Shown here: piece after piece, positions 16,048-24,424 of the stretch | How positions within the stretch are numbered: position 1 is the first letter of the stretch | Layout of the letters: each line of letters starts with the position of its first letter | The notes under the pieces: generated by a model | Seen by the model: only the letters and a program-made list of their open reading frames with translations | The model's database searches: none | What the model was told of the DNA's origin: nothing | From: CALOCN01 sp942491735 | Lineage (GTDB): Bacteria > Eisenbacteria > RBG-16-71-46 > JABDJR01 | Direction of reading: 5' to 3' | Assembly: GCA_942491735.1 (NCBI GenBank) | Contig: CALOCN010000001.1 | Span: forward strand, 1,178,001 to 1,242,000 | DNA length: 64,000 nucleotides | Made by a program: the position numbers and the translations under genes

Positions 16048-17286
16048 ATGTCGAAGGACGGCAAACCAGACGTCGCCATCACCGGCGCCGATCCTTCGGC
16101 GGGTACCACCGCGCTCATTCGTGAGCTGGTCACCCTGTCGCAGTTCACCGAGGGCATCCTGCGCACCCTGGGCTCGGCGGTGGTGTTGGTGGATGTCCAT
16201 GGCCGGGTCGCCTACGTGAACCCGGCCGCGGAGAGCCTGCTCCAACGACCGGCGGTGGAACTCCTGCAACAACCGGCGGATCAGGTCCTGCTCACCCGGG
16301 ACGGCAGCCCGTTGGTGGGGGACACGGTGGATCCGGCGCGCGCGAGCGGGGAAACGGATCTCCTGCTTCCGGGTGGGGGATCGGTCACCGCGGACGTCCG
16401 GCTCTCCCAGCACCGGGACGAGGAAAACCGGGAGGGAGGCATCGTGGCCATCCTCACCGACCGCACCGAGATCAAACGGGCCGAGCAACTCTCACGTCGC
16501 AAGGAGCGCCTCGCCTCGCTGGGGGAACTCTCGGCCGGGGTCGCGCACGAGATCCGCAACCCCCTGGCCGGGATCGGGGCCAGCGCCCAGCTCCTGCGGT
16601 CGCGTCTCGGTGAGTTCCCCAGGCATATCCGGCTGACCGAGGTCATCCTGGAAGAGGTGGAACGTCTGGACCGGATCGTGGAGAGCCTGCTCCGGTTCGC
16701 GCGCCCTCCCGAACCGCAACTGCGCGAATCCTGTCTCGCCGACTGCTTCGATCGGGCCCTGGAACTGGTGCGCAGCGATGCCTCCGCGGCCGGGATCGTC
16801 GTCGAGACCGAGTACGCCGCGGGTCTTCCCACCGTGTGGCTCGACTCGGATCAGATCCAGCAGGTGGCCCTCAACCTCTTTCGCAACGCGGTCCAGTCCA
16901 TGGATGCGGGAGGCACGCTGCGGGTCGCGGTGCGCCGGATCCAGCGTCGCCCCTACGTGCGTCACCGCGCCGGGCGCCGCCAGGAGGACGCCGGGCTTCC
17001 CAACGGACAGGCTCCCCGGCTTCCCTGGCTCCAGGCCGAGGTCAGCGATACCGGATGCGGCATCGCCGAGGACACCCTCGACCGCGTCTTCAACCCGTTC
17101 TTCACCACCAAACGCACCGGCACCGGTCTGGGGCTTTCCATTTCCCAGACCATCATCCAGGAACACGGGGGCACCCTGGCCATCGAGAGCGCCCTGGGGC
17201 GCGGCACCCGGGCCACCCTGGAGCTCCCGGTCGAGAAGCGACGCGGGCGTCGTCGCACCCATGACCCGCGGAGAGACACACCATGA
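16048..17286 (+). CDS. PAS-domain histidine kinase, NtrB-like
   Basis: A 412-residue cytoplasmic kinase. A PAS domain (about residues 36-140, GSAVVLVDVHGRVAYVNPAA) senses the signal. The phospho-acceptor His lies in SAGVAHEIRNPLAGIGAS (near residue 165), and HATPase_c has the N-box LNLFRNAVQSM, SDTGCGI and GTGLGLSI. An insertion rich in Arg, Pro and Gln lies between the N and G1 boxes. No membrane segment is present. The start is ATG 16048 with GGAGG seven bases upstream. Its stop overlaps the start of the NtrC-type regulator (ATGA), making a classical NtrB/NtrC-style pair. Confidence 0.94.
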   Translation: MSKDGKPDVAITGADPSAGTTALIRELVTLSQFTEGILRTLGSAVVLVDVHGRVAYVNPAAESLLQRPAVELLQQPADQVLLTRDGSPLVGDTVDPARASGETDLLLPGGGSVTADVRLSQHRDEENREGGIVAILTDRTEIKRAEQLSRRKERLASLGELSAGVAHEIRNPLAGIGASAQLLRSRLGEFPRHIRLTEVILEEVERLDRIVESLLRFARPPEPQLRESCLADCFDRALELVRSDASAAGIVVETEYAAGLPTVWLDSDQIQQVALNLFRNAVQSMDAGGTLRVAVRRIQRRPYVRHRAGRRQEDAGLPNGQAPRLPWLQAEVSDTGCGIAEDTLDRVFNPFFTTKRTGTGLGLSISQTIIQEHGGTLAIESALGRGTRATLELPVEKRRGRRRTHDPRRDTP

Positions 17287-18701
17287 CCCACAAGACGATC
17301 GAGACCCCGCGGCACACCCTGCTCGTGGTGGACGACGAAAAGACGCTCCGGTTCACCCTCACCGAGGCGCTGGAGGACGAGGGATACGCCGCGTTCTCGG
17401 CCGCCAACGGGGGGGAGGCCTTCGCCCTCCTGCGTGAGCAGGGGATCGACGTCGTGCTCCTCGACCTGCGCCTGCAGGAGTCGGGCGAGGACGGCATCAC
17501 CCTGCTCAAGCACATCAAGCGGGACTACCCCGAGGTGGAGGTCATCATGATGACCGCCTACGGGAAGTTCGACCATGCGGTGGAGGCGACCAAGGCCGGG
17601 TGTTTCCAGTTCGTGGGCAAGCCGTTCCAGCTGGATCAGATCAAGCTGGTGGTCAAGGGGGCGATCGAGAACTCCAGCCTGCGTCGCGAGGTCGAGGTGC
17701 TCAAGCGGGAGCGCGGCCCCCGGTTCCCGGACAACGAGGTCATCGGCGACAGCGCGGGAATCCAGCGGGTCATGGAAACGGTGACCAAGGTGGCCAAGAG
17801 CCGCGCCACCGTCCTCGTGACCGGCGAGACCGGGGTGGGCAAGGAGGTCATCGCCCGCGCGGTGCATCGTCGCTCCGACGTCTCGGCGGGACCGTTCATC
17901 GCGGTCAACTGCAGCGCGGTGCCGGAGAACCTCCTGGAGTCCGAGCTGTTCGGCTACGAGAAGGGCGCGTTCACCGATGCGGGCGGACGCAAGAAGGGCA
18001 TGTTCGAGCTGGCCGACACCGGGACCCTTTTCCTGGACGAGATCGGGGACATGGCGGCCGGACTCCAGGCCAAGCTGTTACGGGTGCTGGAGACCGGAAC
18101 CTTCCGTCGCCTCGGCGGCACCGCGGACATCCATGTGAAGGTGCGGGTCGTGGCCGCGACCAACAAGGACCTGCGCCAGGACGTGGCGGCGGGGAACTTC
18201 CGCAGCGATCTCTACTACCGCCTCGCCGTGGTGCCGGTACCCATCCCCGCGTTGCGGGAACGGCTCGAGGACATTCCGCTCCTGGCCCGCTTCTTCCTGG
18301 AACACCTGAGTCGCGAGCTGGGAACCCCCGGGCGCGATTTCTCGGCGGACGCGATCGAAGCCCTCCAGGCCTACGCCTGGCCCGGCAACGTGCGTGAGTT
18401 GCGCAACGTGGTCGAGCGCGCCCTGCTGCTCGAGTCCGCCCCGATCCTCACCGCGGACTCGCTCAGCCTGGAAGGAGGCGCGCCCACCACCGATCCCGGT
18501 GGTCACTCCCCGTTGGGCGAGGTCTGGTCCATGGCCGACGCCGAACGCATCGCCATCGAGAAGGCCCTGAGGCACCACAAGGGGAACAAGACGCGGGCCG
18601 CCGAGTCCCTCGGGGTGTCCCGCCAGACCCTGCGTTCGAAGATGAAGGACTATGGTTTGGGGGAAACCGAGACGGAACCGGCCCCCGGGGCCTCGGCCTA
18701 G
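17283..18701 (+). CDS. NtrC-family response regulator with GAFTDA loop
   Basis: A 472-residue sigma54-activator: receiver domain (Asp in VVLLDLRLQESG), AAA+ domain (Walker A GETGVGKE, Walker B TLFLDEIGD, R-finger region) and Fis-type HTH (AAESLGVSRQTLRSKMKDYG). The sigma54-contact loop reads GAFTDA where the classical form is GAFTGA; this variant occurs in working members of the family, so loss of function should not be assumed. It is co-transcribed with the PAS kinase. It is followed by a 350-base gap and then the FliA-like sigma factor. Confidence 0.95.
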   Translation: MTHKTIETPRHTLLVVDDEKTLRFTLTEALEDEGYAAFSAANGGEAFALLREQGIDVVLLDLRLQESGEDGITLLKHIKRDYPEVEVIMMTAYGKFDHAVEATKAGCFQFVGKPFQLDQIKLVVKGAIENSSLRREVEVLKRERGPRFPDNEVIGDSAGIQRVMETVTKVAKSRATVLVTGETGVGKEVIARAVHRRSDVSAGPFIAVNCSAVPENLLESELFGYEKGAFTDAGGRKKGMFELADTGTLFLDEIGDMAAGLQAKLLRVLETGTFRRLGGTADIHVKVRVVAATNKDLRQDVAAGNFRSDLYYRLAVVPVPIPALRERLEDIPLLARFFLEHLSRELGTPGRDFSADAIEALQAYAWPGNVRELRNVVERALLLESAPILTADSLSLEGGAPTTDPGGHSPLGEVWSMADAERIAIEKALRHHKGNKTRAAESLGVSRQTLRSKMKDYGLGETETEPAPGASA

Positions 18702-18712
18702 GAGACCCGGGC

Positions 18713-18740
18713 TAAAGCCGGGCCCCTTTCCCGCCGATAT
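18713..18740 (+). promoter_or_regulatory. Possible sigma28-type promoter
   Basis: TAAA (18713-18716) and GCCGATAT (18733-18740) resemble the FliA/WhiG-class promoter TAAA-N15-GCCGATAA, but the spacer is 16 bases. The downstream gene encodes a factor of exactly this class, so autoregulation is possible. The TAAA overlaps the loop of a GC-rich hairpin, so part of the match may be chance. Confidence 0.3.
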
Positions 18741-18753
18741 CGGTTGGTTGCTT

Positions 18754-18776
18754 TTTGACCGGCAGCACCGGTCAAA
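18754..18776. promoter_or_regulatory. Perfect 9-bp inverted repeat
   Basis: TTTGACCGG, five bases, CCGGTCAAA. There is no T-run after the stem on either strand, so it is not a good intrinsic terminator. It could be an operator or an RNA hairpin in the sigma-factor leader. Confidence 0.5.
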
Positions 18777-18866
18777 GTCCTGCCGTCGGAGCGGGCCCGG
18801 ACCCCTCCTCTCGGGAACCCCGGCCGTTCCCAGCCGCGCCTTTAGCGAAAAATTTCGGCACGTCCC

Positions 18867-18888
18867 ATTTTGCAATGCATTGCAAAAT
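18867..18888. promoter_or_regulatory. Perfect 22-bp palindrome, candidate operator
   Basis: ATTTTGCAATG followed directly by its exact reverse complement, with no spacer. It sits in an AT-rich patch about 160 bases before the sigma-factor start. Its central AATGCATT recurs at 54448-54455, near an ATTTTGCAA half-site at 54483-54491. It looks like the binding site of a dimeric regulator. The window's XRE-cupin protein is one candidate, but nothing ties them together directly. Confidence 0.6.
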
Positions 18889-19051
18889 AACATCTTAGAT
18901 CCCGGGTCCCCGCGCCCGGGGCGCTTCCCGGCCCACGTCTCCCTCCCGCAGTGCGCCAACTGGCCCCCTCCTTGCAAAAGCAGTATCCCGAACGGGAGCC
19001 CACCCGGGTTTCCCCCCCGACTACCGACTGCTTGCCGAGGGAGATGTTCCA

Positions 19052-19822
19052 ATGCCGACCCAGCATTCCGCCGCGACCGCGACCCCGCCCGCCGAGAAGC
19101 CGGTTCCCTGGAAGAAGCCGTCCAAGGAAGAGGCCTATACCCGCTACGCCCCGCTCATGAAGTACGTGGTGGACCGGGTTGCCTCCAACGTACCCAAGTA
19201 CGTGGAGCGCGAGGACCTGATCAACGCCGCGGCGTTGGGGCTCTTCGATGCGCTCGACAAGTACGACACCGGCAAGGGGACCAAGTTCGAGACCTACGCG
19301 GTGTGGCGTATCCGTGGCGCGGTGCTCGACGAGTTGCGCTCCATGGACTGGGCCAGCCGTTCGGTGCGTCGCAAGGCACGGCACCTGGACAACCTGACCC
19401 GCGACCTGGACCAGCGACTGGGTCGCGCCGCCACCGACGAGGAACTCGCCGACGCCCTCGACATGTCGGCCAGCGAGATGTCGCGACTGCTGGACGAGGT
19501 GCGCGGGGTGATCCTGCTCTCCCTCAACCAGAGTGCTTCCGAAGCCGAGGACGGCAACTCGGCCGGCCTCGCCGAGGTCATCGAGGACCCCAACTCCGAG
19601 GACGCCCTGGAGATCATCGAGCTGGCGCAGCTCTCCGACGTGCTGGTCGAGGTGGTCAGCGACCTCTCCGAACAGGAGAAGCTGGTCCTGGCCCTCTACT
19701 ACTACGAGGAAATGACCCTGAAGGAGATCGGCAACACCCTGGATATCTCCGAGTCCCGGGTTTCCCAGATCCACACCAAGGCGATCTCGCGCCTCAAGGG
19801 GCGCATGCGCAAGGCCGCCTAG
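19052..19822 (+). CDS. RNA polymerase sigma factor of the FliA/WhiG (sigma28) family
   Basis: 256 residues with sigma70 region 2 (EREDLINAAALGLFDALDKY, FETYAVWRIRGAVLDELRS), region 3 (ATDEELADALDMSASEMSRLL) and region 4 (MTLKEIGNTLDISESRVSQI). The lack of region 1 and the RGAVLDELR sequence place it in the FliA/WhiG/SigB-like group. No flagellar gene occurs in the window, so its regulon may concern surface or developmental functions. The start is ATG 19052 with GAGGGAG eight bases upstream. It sits between two-component genes and directly before two more signalling proteins. Confidence 0.94.
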   Translation: MPTQHSAATATPPAEKPVPWKKPSKEEAYTRYAPLMKYVVDRVASNVPKYVEREDLINAAALGLFDALDKYDTGKGTKFETYAVWRIRGAVLDELRSMDWASRSVRRKARHLDNLTRDLDQRLGRAATDEELADALDMSASEMSRLLDEVRGVILLSLNQSASEAEDGNSAGLAEVIEDPNSEDALEIIELAQLSDVLVEVVSDLSEQEKLVLALYYYEEMTLKEIGNTLDISESRVSQIHTKAISRLKGRMRKAA

Positions 19823-19879
19823 ACCCGGACCGCGACGACACGCTTTCGACACACCATTCACGTAGGGGAGGGATTTGAC

Positions 19880-21190
19880 GTGAAGACCACCAAGACCACC
19901 AGGACAGCGAGCAAGACGACCCGGAAGACCGCGGCCAAGAAGGCACCGGCCAGGAAGGCGCCGGCCAGGAAGGCCGACCTAGACCTGACCAAGGCCGGAC
20001 GCGCCAAGAACCACCTGCTGGAGCAGGTCGAGATGCTGGGGCTCATCGAGAGCAACGAGGCCGATCGTCTCGCCCGCAAGGCCCAGGCCATGATCGACGG
20101 CGAGGCCACCGGGGCGGCCGAATGCCTGAACTGGGACAAGAACCTGGCCAGGCACCTCGCGCAGTTCGAAGCCGAAGGCGGCGACGGCAAGGTGGAGGCC
20201 CGCATGGAGGCGCTGCTCACCTGGTGCAACGCCACCCGCAGTCTCCCTTCCACGCGTGAGGGGATCGAGACCGCGGTCAAGGATCTCAAGCGGGTCCTGA
20301 CCTACGAGGGCGCCACCCTGTTCCTGCGCGATCCCGAGCGCTCGACCGTGCGCCGCTTCCTCACCGTGGGCATGGAAGTGGATCTCATCGGGCGGATCCG
20401 CTTCGCCGAAGGCACCGGGTTTTCCTCCTGGGTCGCCACGCGACGCAAGCCGGTGCTCTATGCCTCGCTGCACCGCAACGAGGCGCCGGACGCCGAAGTG
20501 CCCCGCTCGTTCATCGCGGTGCCCCTGGTGCTCGGCGAGACCTGTCTCGGGGTGCTCAACCTGGGACACGGAACCGACAGCCACTACGGCCAGGCCGGGC
20601 TCCGGGTGGCCATCCTGGCCGGCGCCGTCCTGGCCGGACTGGTGCAGCGCTTCATCGCCATGCACCAGATCGCGGCCCGCGAGATTACCGCTCCCGACAC
20701 CGGCCTCTTCACCGAGCGGCACTTCCAGGCGCGTCTCGAGGAAGAGGTGGTCCGTTGCCGCGAGCTGGGATACGCCATGAGCCTCGGCCGACTCAACCTG
20801 GTCGAACTGGAGGGACATATCGAGCAGTTCGGGGACGAGTACCGGGAGAAGTGCCGGGCCGAACTGGCCGAGATCGTCCGCGAGTGGCGCAAGCCGACCG
20901 AGCTGGTCGGGCACCTGGCCGGCGAAGGCATCCAGGTGCTCCTCCCCGCAGCCCGGGGTCCCCAGGCCCAGGAACGCCTGGGAGCGCTGGCGGAGCGGAT
21001 CCGTCGCCACAACTTCCCGCGGCGCAAGCGGATGCAGGCCCAGTGGGGGGCGGCGACCTATCCCATGGATGCCGAGGACTCTCAAGGCCTTGCCGAAGCG
21101 GCCGATAACGCCGGAAAGGACCTCGGAGCCCCGTCGGGGGTTCCGCACGGGGTGACGGCTGTCCCTGTACCTACGCCGATCGAGGCCTGA
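19880..21190 (+). CDS. GAF-domain protein with degenerate GGDEF and a histone-like basic tail
   Basis: 436 residues. The first 35 are Lys/Thr/Ala-rich with a repeated KAPARKAPAR stretch, resembling histone H1 or bacterial nucleoid proteins. Residues about 115-265 form a GAF sensor domain (EGATLFLRD, GTGFSSWVATRRKPVLY, FIAVPLVLGETCLGVLNL). The rest aligns with a GGDEF fold (DTGLFTERHFQARLEEEV), but the active-site signature is replaced by AGEG, so diguanylate cyclase activity is very unlikely. It may bind a nucleotide or act as a scaffold. The start is GTG 19880 behind GGGGAGGG. It is followed four bases later by the REC-GAF kinase. Confidence 0.82.
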   Translation: MKTTKTTRTASKTTRKTAAKKAPARKAPARKADLDLTKAGRAKNHLLEQVEMLGLIESNEADRLARKAQAMIDGEATGAAECLNWDKNLARHLAQFEAEGGDGKVEARMEALLTWCNATRSLPSTREGIETAVKDLKRVLTYEGATLFLRDPERSTVRRFLTVGMEVDLIGRIRFAEGTGFSSWVATRRKPVLYASLHRNEAPDAEVPRSFIAVPLVLGETCLGVLNLGHGTDSHYGQAGLRVAILAGAVLAGLVQRFIAMHQIAAREITAPDTGLFTERHFQARLEEEVVRCRELGYAMSLGRLNLVELEGHIEQFGDEYREKCRAELAEIVREWRKPTELVGHLAGEGIQVLLPAARGPQAQERLGALAERIRRHNFPRRKRMQAQWGAATYPMDAEDSQGLAEAADNAGKDLGAPSGVPHGVTAVPVPTPIEA

Positions 21191-21194
21191 GCAC

Positions 21195-22919
21195 TTGTCC
21201 ACCGAGAACACCGCGCCGAATCCACGCCCACGTCTCCTCGTCGTCGACGACGAGGAGAACGTGGTGCAGATCCTCCAGGATCTCTTTTCGGAGAACCCGT
21301 ACGACGTCGACACCGTCAACACGGGGGAGGCCGCGGTGGAGCGCCTGGAGCAGAACTCCTACGATCTGCTCCTCACCGACATCAACCTGCCCGGAGTGGA
21401 CGGGTTGACCGTGGTGAAACGGGCCAAGGAAGCGGACCCGGAGATGGTGGTGATCGTGATCACCGGATACGCCTCCACCAACACCGCGATCGACGCCCTG
21501 CGCCAGGGCGCCTACGACTACATCACCAAGCCGTTCGACCTCTGGGAGGTGGATCAGATCGTGGCGCGGGGGCTTCGCAGCCGGCGCCTGGTCCAGGAGA
21601 ACGAACGGCTGGTGCACGATCTGCGCGGCGCCAACGAGGAGCTTCGGCGGCACGAGGAGATCCTGCGCGAGAAGGTGGCCGTGGCCACCCGCCGCATCAC
21701 GACGCTCTACGAGATCGGCAAGGACGTCAACGCCAGCCTGGACGTGCATGCCACCCTGGACTTCATGGTCAAGCAGGCCGCGGGGCTCACCGGAGCCCGC
21801 ATGGGTCTGCTCTTTCGCAGTCGCGAGAACACCGGGTCGTTCGTGGCCGAGGTGGGACACGGCGTCGCCGAGGGGATCCTGGATCGGGCCACCCTGTGGT
21901 CCGGTGAAGGCATCATCGGTCGGGTCGCCGAGACCCTGGTCCCCGAACGGGCCACGGTGGACGGCTCGGCAACGCCGGTGGAGGGGTTCCTGGCCGACCT
22001 GGGGGTGCGTTCCATTCTCGCCGTCCCCCTGGTCAGCAAGGGAAAGCTCCTGGGCATCCTTGCCGTGATGGACAAGGAAGAGGGCTCCTTCACGGTGGAG
22101 GACCAGGACCTCATGGATTCCTTTGCCTCCCAGGCTTCGTTGGCCCTGGCCAACGCCGAGCTGTACAAGACGGCCCGCGACCTGGACCGGATGAAGTCGG
22201 AGTTCGTCGCGGTGGTCTCCCACGAGCTGCGCACGCCGCTCACCGCGATCCAGGGCTCCCTGGAACTGGTCCTCAACGAGGACTACTTCTCCATGCAGGC
22301 CAAGATGCGCGAGCTGCTCTCGATCAGCCAGACCAACGTGCAGCGTTTGGGTCTGCTCATCAACGACATCCTCGACTTCTCCAAGATCGAAGCCAACAAG
22401 CTCAGCCTCAACTTCGAGTCGGTCCCGGTGATCGAGGTCATCAGTGAAGTGGTGACCTCGGTCGAACCCATGGCCGAACAACGCGGGGTCGGACTGAGCT
22501 TCACCGCGCCCGAGACCCTTCCGGTCATCCACGCCGATCGGGTGCGGGTGGGGCAGATCGTCACCAACCTGGTCGGCAATGCGCTCAAGTTCACCCCGGC
22601 CGGCGGTCAGGTGGGAGTGACCCTGGAAGCGGGAGAGGACGGCGGCATCCTCTGCGTGGTGCACGACACCGGTCCTGGGATCGCCTCGGAGGATCTGGGA
22701 CTCCTGTTCCAGAAATTCCAGCAGCTGGACTCGTCCCTGACCCGGCGTCAGGGGGGCACCGGACTCGGCCTCGTCATCTGCAAGGGGCTGGTCGAGGGGC
22801 ATGGAGGCCGGATCTGGGTGGAGAGCGAGGTCGGCGTCGGTAGCCGGTTCATCTTCTCCCTTCCCAAGACGCCCCCGCGGGACAATGCGGCAACCGACAC
22901 GGCGGCCGAGGCGGCCTGA
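21195..22919 (+). CDS. REC-GAF-histidine kinase hybrid
   Basis: 574 residues with an unusual order: an N-terminal receiver (LLLTDINLPGVDG, phospho-acceptor Asp), a coiled coil (about 135-165), a GAF domain (about 175-320), then HisKA (VAVVSHELRTPLTAIQG) and HATPase_c (NLVGNALKFTP, DTGPGIASED, GTGLGLVICKGL). Phosphorylation of the receiver, perhaps by another kinase, and a ligand bound to GAF would both tune the kinase. No output domain or membrane segment is present. The start is TTG 21195, closely following the GAF-GGDEF gene, so the two probably share a message. Confidence 0.93.
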   Translation: MSTENTAPNPRPRLLVVDDEENVVQILQDLFSENPYDVDTVNTGEAAVERLEQNSYDLLLTDINLPGVDGLTVVKRAKEADPEMVVIVITGYASTNTAIDALRQGAYDYITKPFDLWEVDQIVARGLRSRRLVQENERLVHDLRGANEELRRHEEILREKVAVATRRITTLYEIGKDVNASLDVHATLDFMVKQAAGLTGARMGLLFRSRENTGSFVAEVGHGVAEGILDRATLWSGEGIIGRVAETLVPERATVDGSATPVEGFLADLGVRSILAVPLVSKGKLLGILAVMDKEEGSFTVEDQDLMDSFASQASLALANAELYKTARDLDRMKSEFVAVVSHELRTPLTAIQGSLELVLNEDYFSMQAKMRELLSISQTNVQRLGLLINDILDFSKIEANKLSLNFESVPVIEVISEVVTSVEPMAEQRGVGLSFTAPETLPVIHADRVRVGQIVTNLVGNALKFTPAGGQVGVTLEAGEDGGILCVVHDTGPGIASEDLGLLFQKFQQLDSSLTRRQGGTGLGLVICKGLVEGHGGRIWVESEVGVGSRFIFSLPKTPPRDNAATDTAAEAA

Positions 22920-23015
22920 TCGGCAAAACATGATCCCGATGGTCCGATTCCCTGTGATAGACTCTATGGGCTTCCGTGGTTCGATAGGGGACCCGCAACA
23001 GGATCGTCGACGAAC

Positions 23016-24221
23016 TTGAACAAAACAGCTGCCAACGAAACAACAAACGGGACTGGGCTAACAAACGGAACAGGGCTTTCGGCTCAGAAGGAGCTAGCTG
23101 CTCCCGGTGAGCCGGCCGCGCGGAGTGAGCTGGGCCAGGTCCAGGTCGCTCCGGTGGATCCGGACGCTGCCCCCACGTTGTTTCCCCATGCCCGCGCCCA
23201 CCGACGGATCGTCCCCGAGGATATGCTCCTCGTCCTGACCTACCGTTGTAATTCACGCTGCGTGATGTGCGGCATCTGGGAAGCGGATCAGTCGGGGAAG
23301 GGGGAGCTCACCCCGGACGAGTACGCGAAGATCCTCCCCGACACGCTCAAGTGGGTGAACCTCACCGGTGGGGAGACGTTTCTTCGCCCGGACCTTCCCG
23401 AGATCGTGGCCGCGGTTCGCTCGGCCGCGCCCCACGCCAGGATCACCATCTCCAGCAACGGCCTCCAGCCGCGGCGTACCCGCAAGCTGCTCCCGGAGAT
23501 TCTCAAGGCCGATCCGGGGATCGGATTCGCCATCTCCATCGACGGCCAGCCGGAGATCCATGACACCGTGCGGGGCATCCCCGGCGGGTACAAGAAGGCC
23601 TACGAGACGGTCAAGGTGCTCCAGGAAGAGGGGGTGACCAACCTCCGCATCGCCTTCACCGCGACGGTGACCACGGTGGCGGACAACACCTCGCACCTCG
23701 GCAAGATCTATGATCTTGCACGCGAGACCGGCGTGGAGTTCACCTGCGCGGTGGCCCACAACTCGGATCACTACTTCAAGACCGACTCCAATCGTGGCGT
23801 GAACACGGAAGAGCTGGCCAAGCAGCTGGACTACGTGGCCCAACGCGAGCTCAAGAGCACCCGGCCCAAGAGTTGGCTGCGTGCCTACTTCCACAAGGGG
23901 CTCGTGGAACACGCCCGGGCCAACGTGCGGCCCACGCCGTGCGAGGCCGGTCATACCAGCTTCATGATCGATCCGGTCGGGGACGTGTTCCCCTGCAACA
24001 TCCTCGACATGCCGGTGGGGAACGTGCGCCAGACGCCCTTCATGGACATCTGGCACTCCACCCGGATGGAAGAGGTCCGCGGCGTCGTGCGTCAGTGCAA
24101 CCAGCCCTGCTGGATGGTCTGCACCGCACGGGCGTCCATGCAACGGGACAAGGCCCAGGTCCTGACCTGGGTTGCGGCGAACAAAGCCAAGGCACATCTC
24201 GGCCGACCCATCATTCGCTAA
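23016..24221 (+). CDS. Radical SAM protein with SPASM-like C-terminal cluster
   Basis: 401 residues. The radical SAM motif is CNSRCVMC (CxxxCxxC), preceded by VLTYR and followed by NLTGGETFLRPDL. The C-terminal Cys set (PTPCEAGHTSF, DVFPCNIL, CNQPCWMVC) resembles a SPASM/twitch auxiliary iron-sulfur site, as in enzymes modifying peptides or sugars. The first 60 residues are low complexity and contain a duplicated TNGTGL coded by an 18-bp direct repeat (23039-23074). The start is TTG 23016. It leads the exopolysaccharide locus, where similar radical SAM genes often sit, but its substrate is unknown. Confidence 0.88.
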   Translation: MNKTAANETTNGTGLTNGTGLSAQKELAAPGEPAARSELGQVQVAPVDPDAAPTLFPHARAHRRIVPEDMLLVLTYRCNSRCVMCGIWEADQSGKGELTPDEYAKILPDTLKWVNLTGGETFLRPDLPEIVAAVRSAAPHARITISSNGLQPRRTRKLLPEILKADPGIGFAISIDGQPEIHDTVRGIPGGYKKAYETVKVLQEEGVTNLRIAFTATVTTVADNTSHLGKIYDLARETGVEFTCAVAHNSDHYFKTDSNRGVNTEELAKQLDYVAQRELKSTRPKSWLRAYFHKGLVEHARANVRPTPCEAGHTSFMIDPVGDVFPCNILDMPVGNVRQTPFMDIWHSTRMEEVRGVVRQCNQPCWMVCTARASMQRDKAQVLTWVAANKAKAHLGRPIIR

Positions 24222-24424
24222 TCCCCTCCGCTCGCTGTACCCATCCCCGGAATGCTCGGAAACGCCCCTCCCGCCCTGGTTGTGGCCTTGCGGTTGCCGT
24301 GCTAGGCTTCGCGCCCAAGACGTAACTGTAAGCCATGGGGCGAGTTCCAGTTTCGAGCCCGCCGTGATTTCGCGGCACTCCCCCGGATTTTCTGGCCCGA
24401 ACACGAGGGAAACGCAGACAGAGT

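Larger units (their letters stand above)
18702..19051 (+). other. Regulatory intergenic region upstream of the sigma-factor gene
   Basis: 350 bases with no gene but unusual structure. It contains a GC-rich hairpin just after the regulator stop (CCCGG...CCGGG), a sigma28-like motif pair, a perfect 9-bp inverted repeat, a perfect 22-bp palindrome in an AT-rich patch, and finally the SD GAGGGAG of the sigma factor. Base composition drops sharply around 18841-18900. These parts are listed separately. Confidence 0.6.

Noticed and set aside
18754..18776. Intrinsic terminator of the NtrB/NtrC pair
   Set aside because: The stem is perfect, but the T-run lies before it and not after, on the plus strand.
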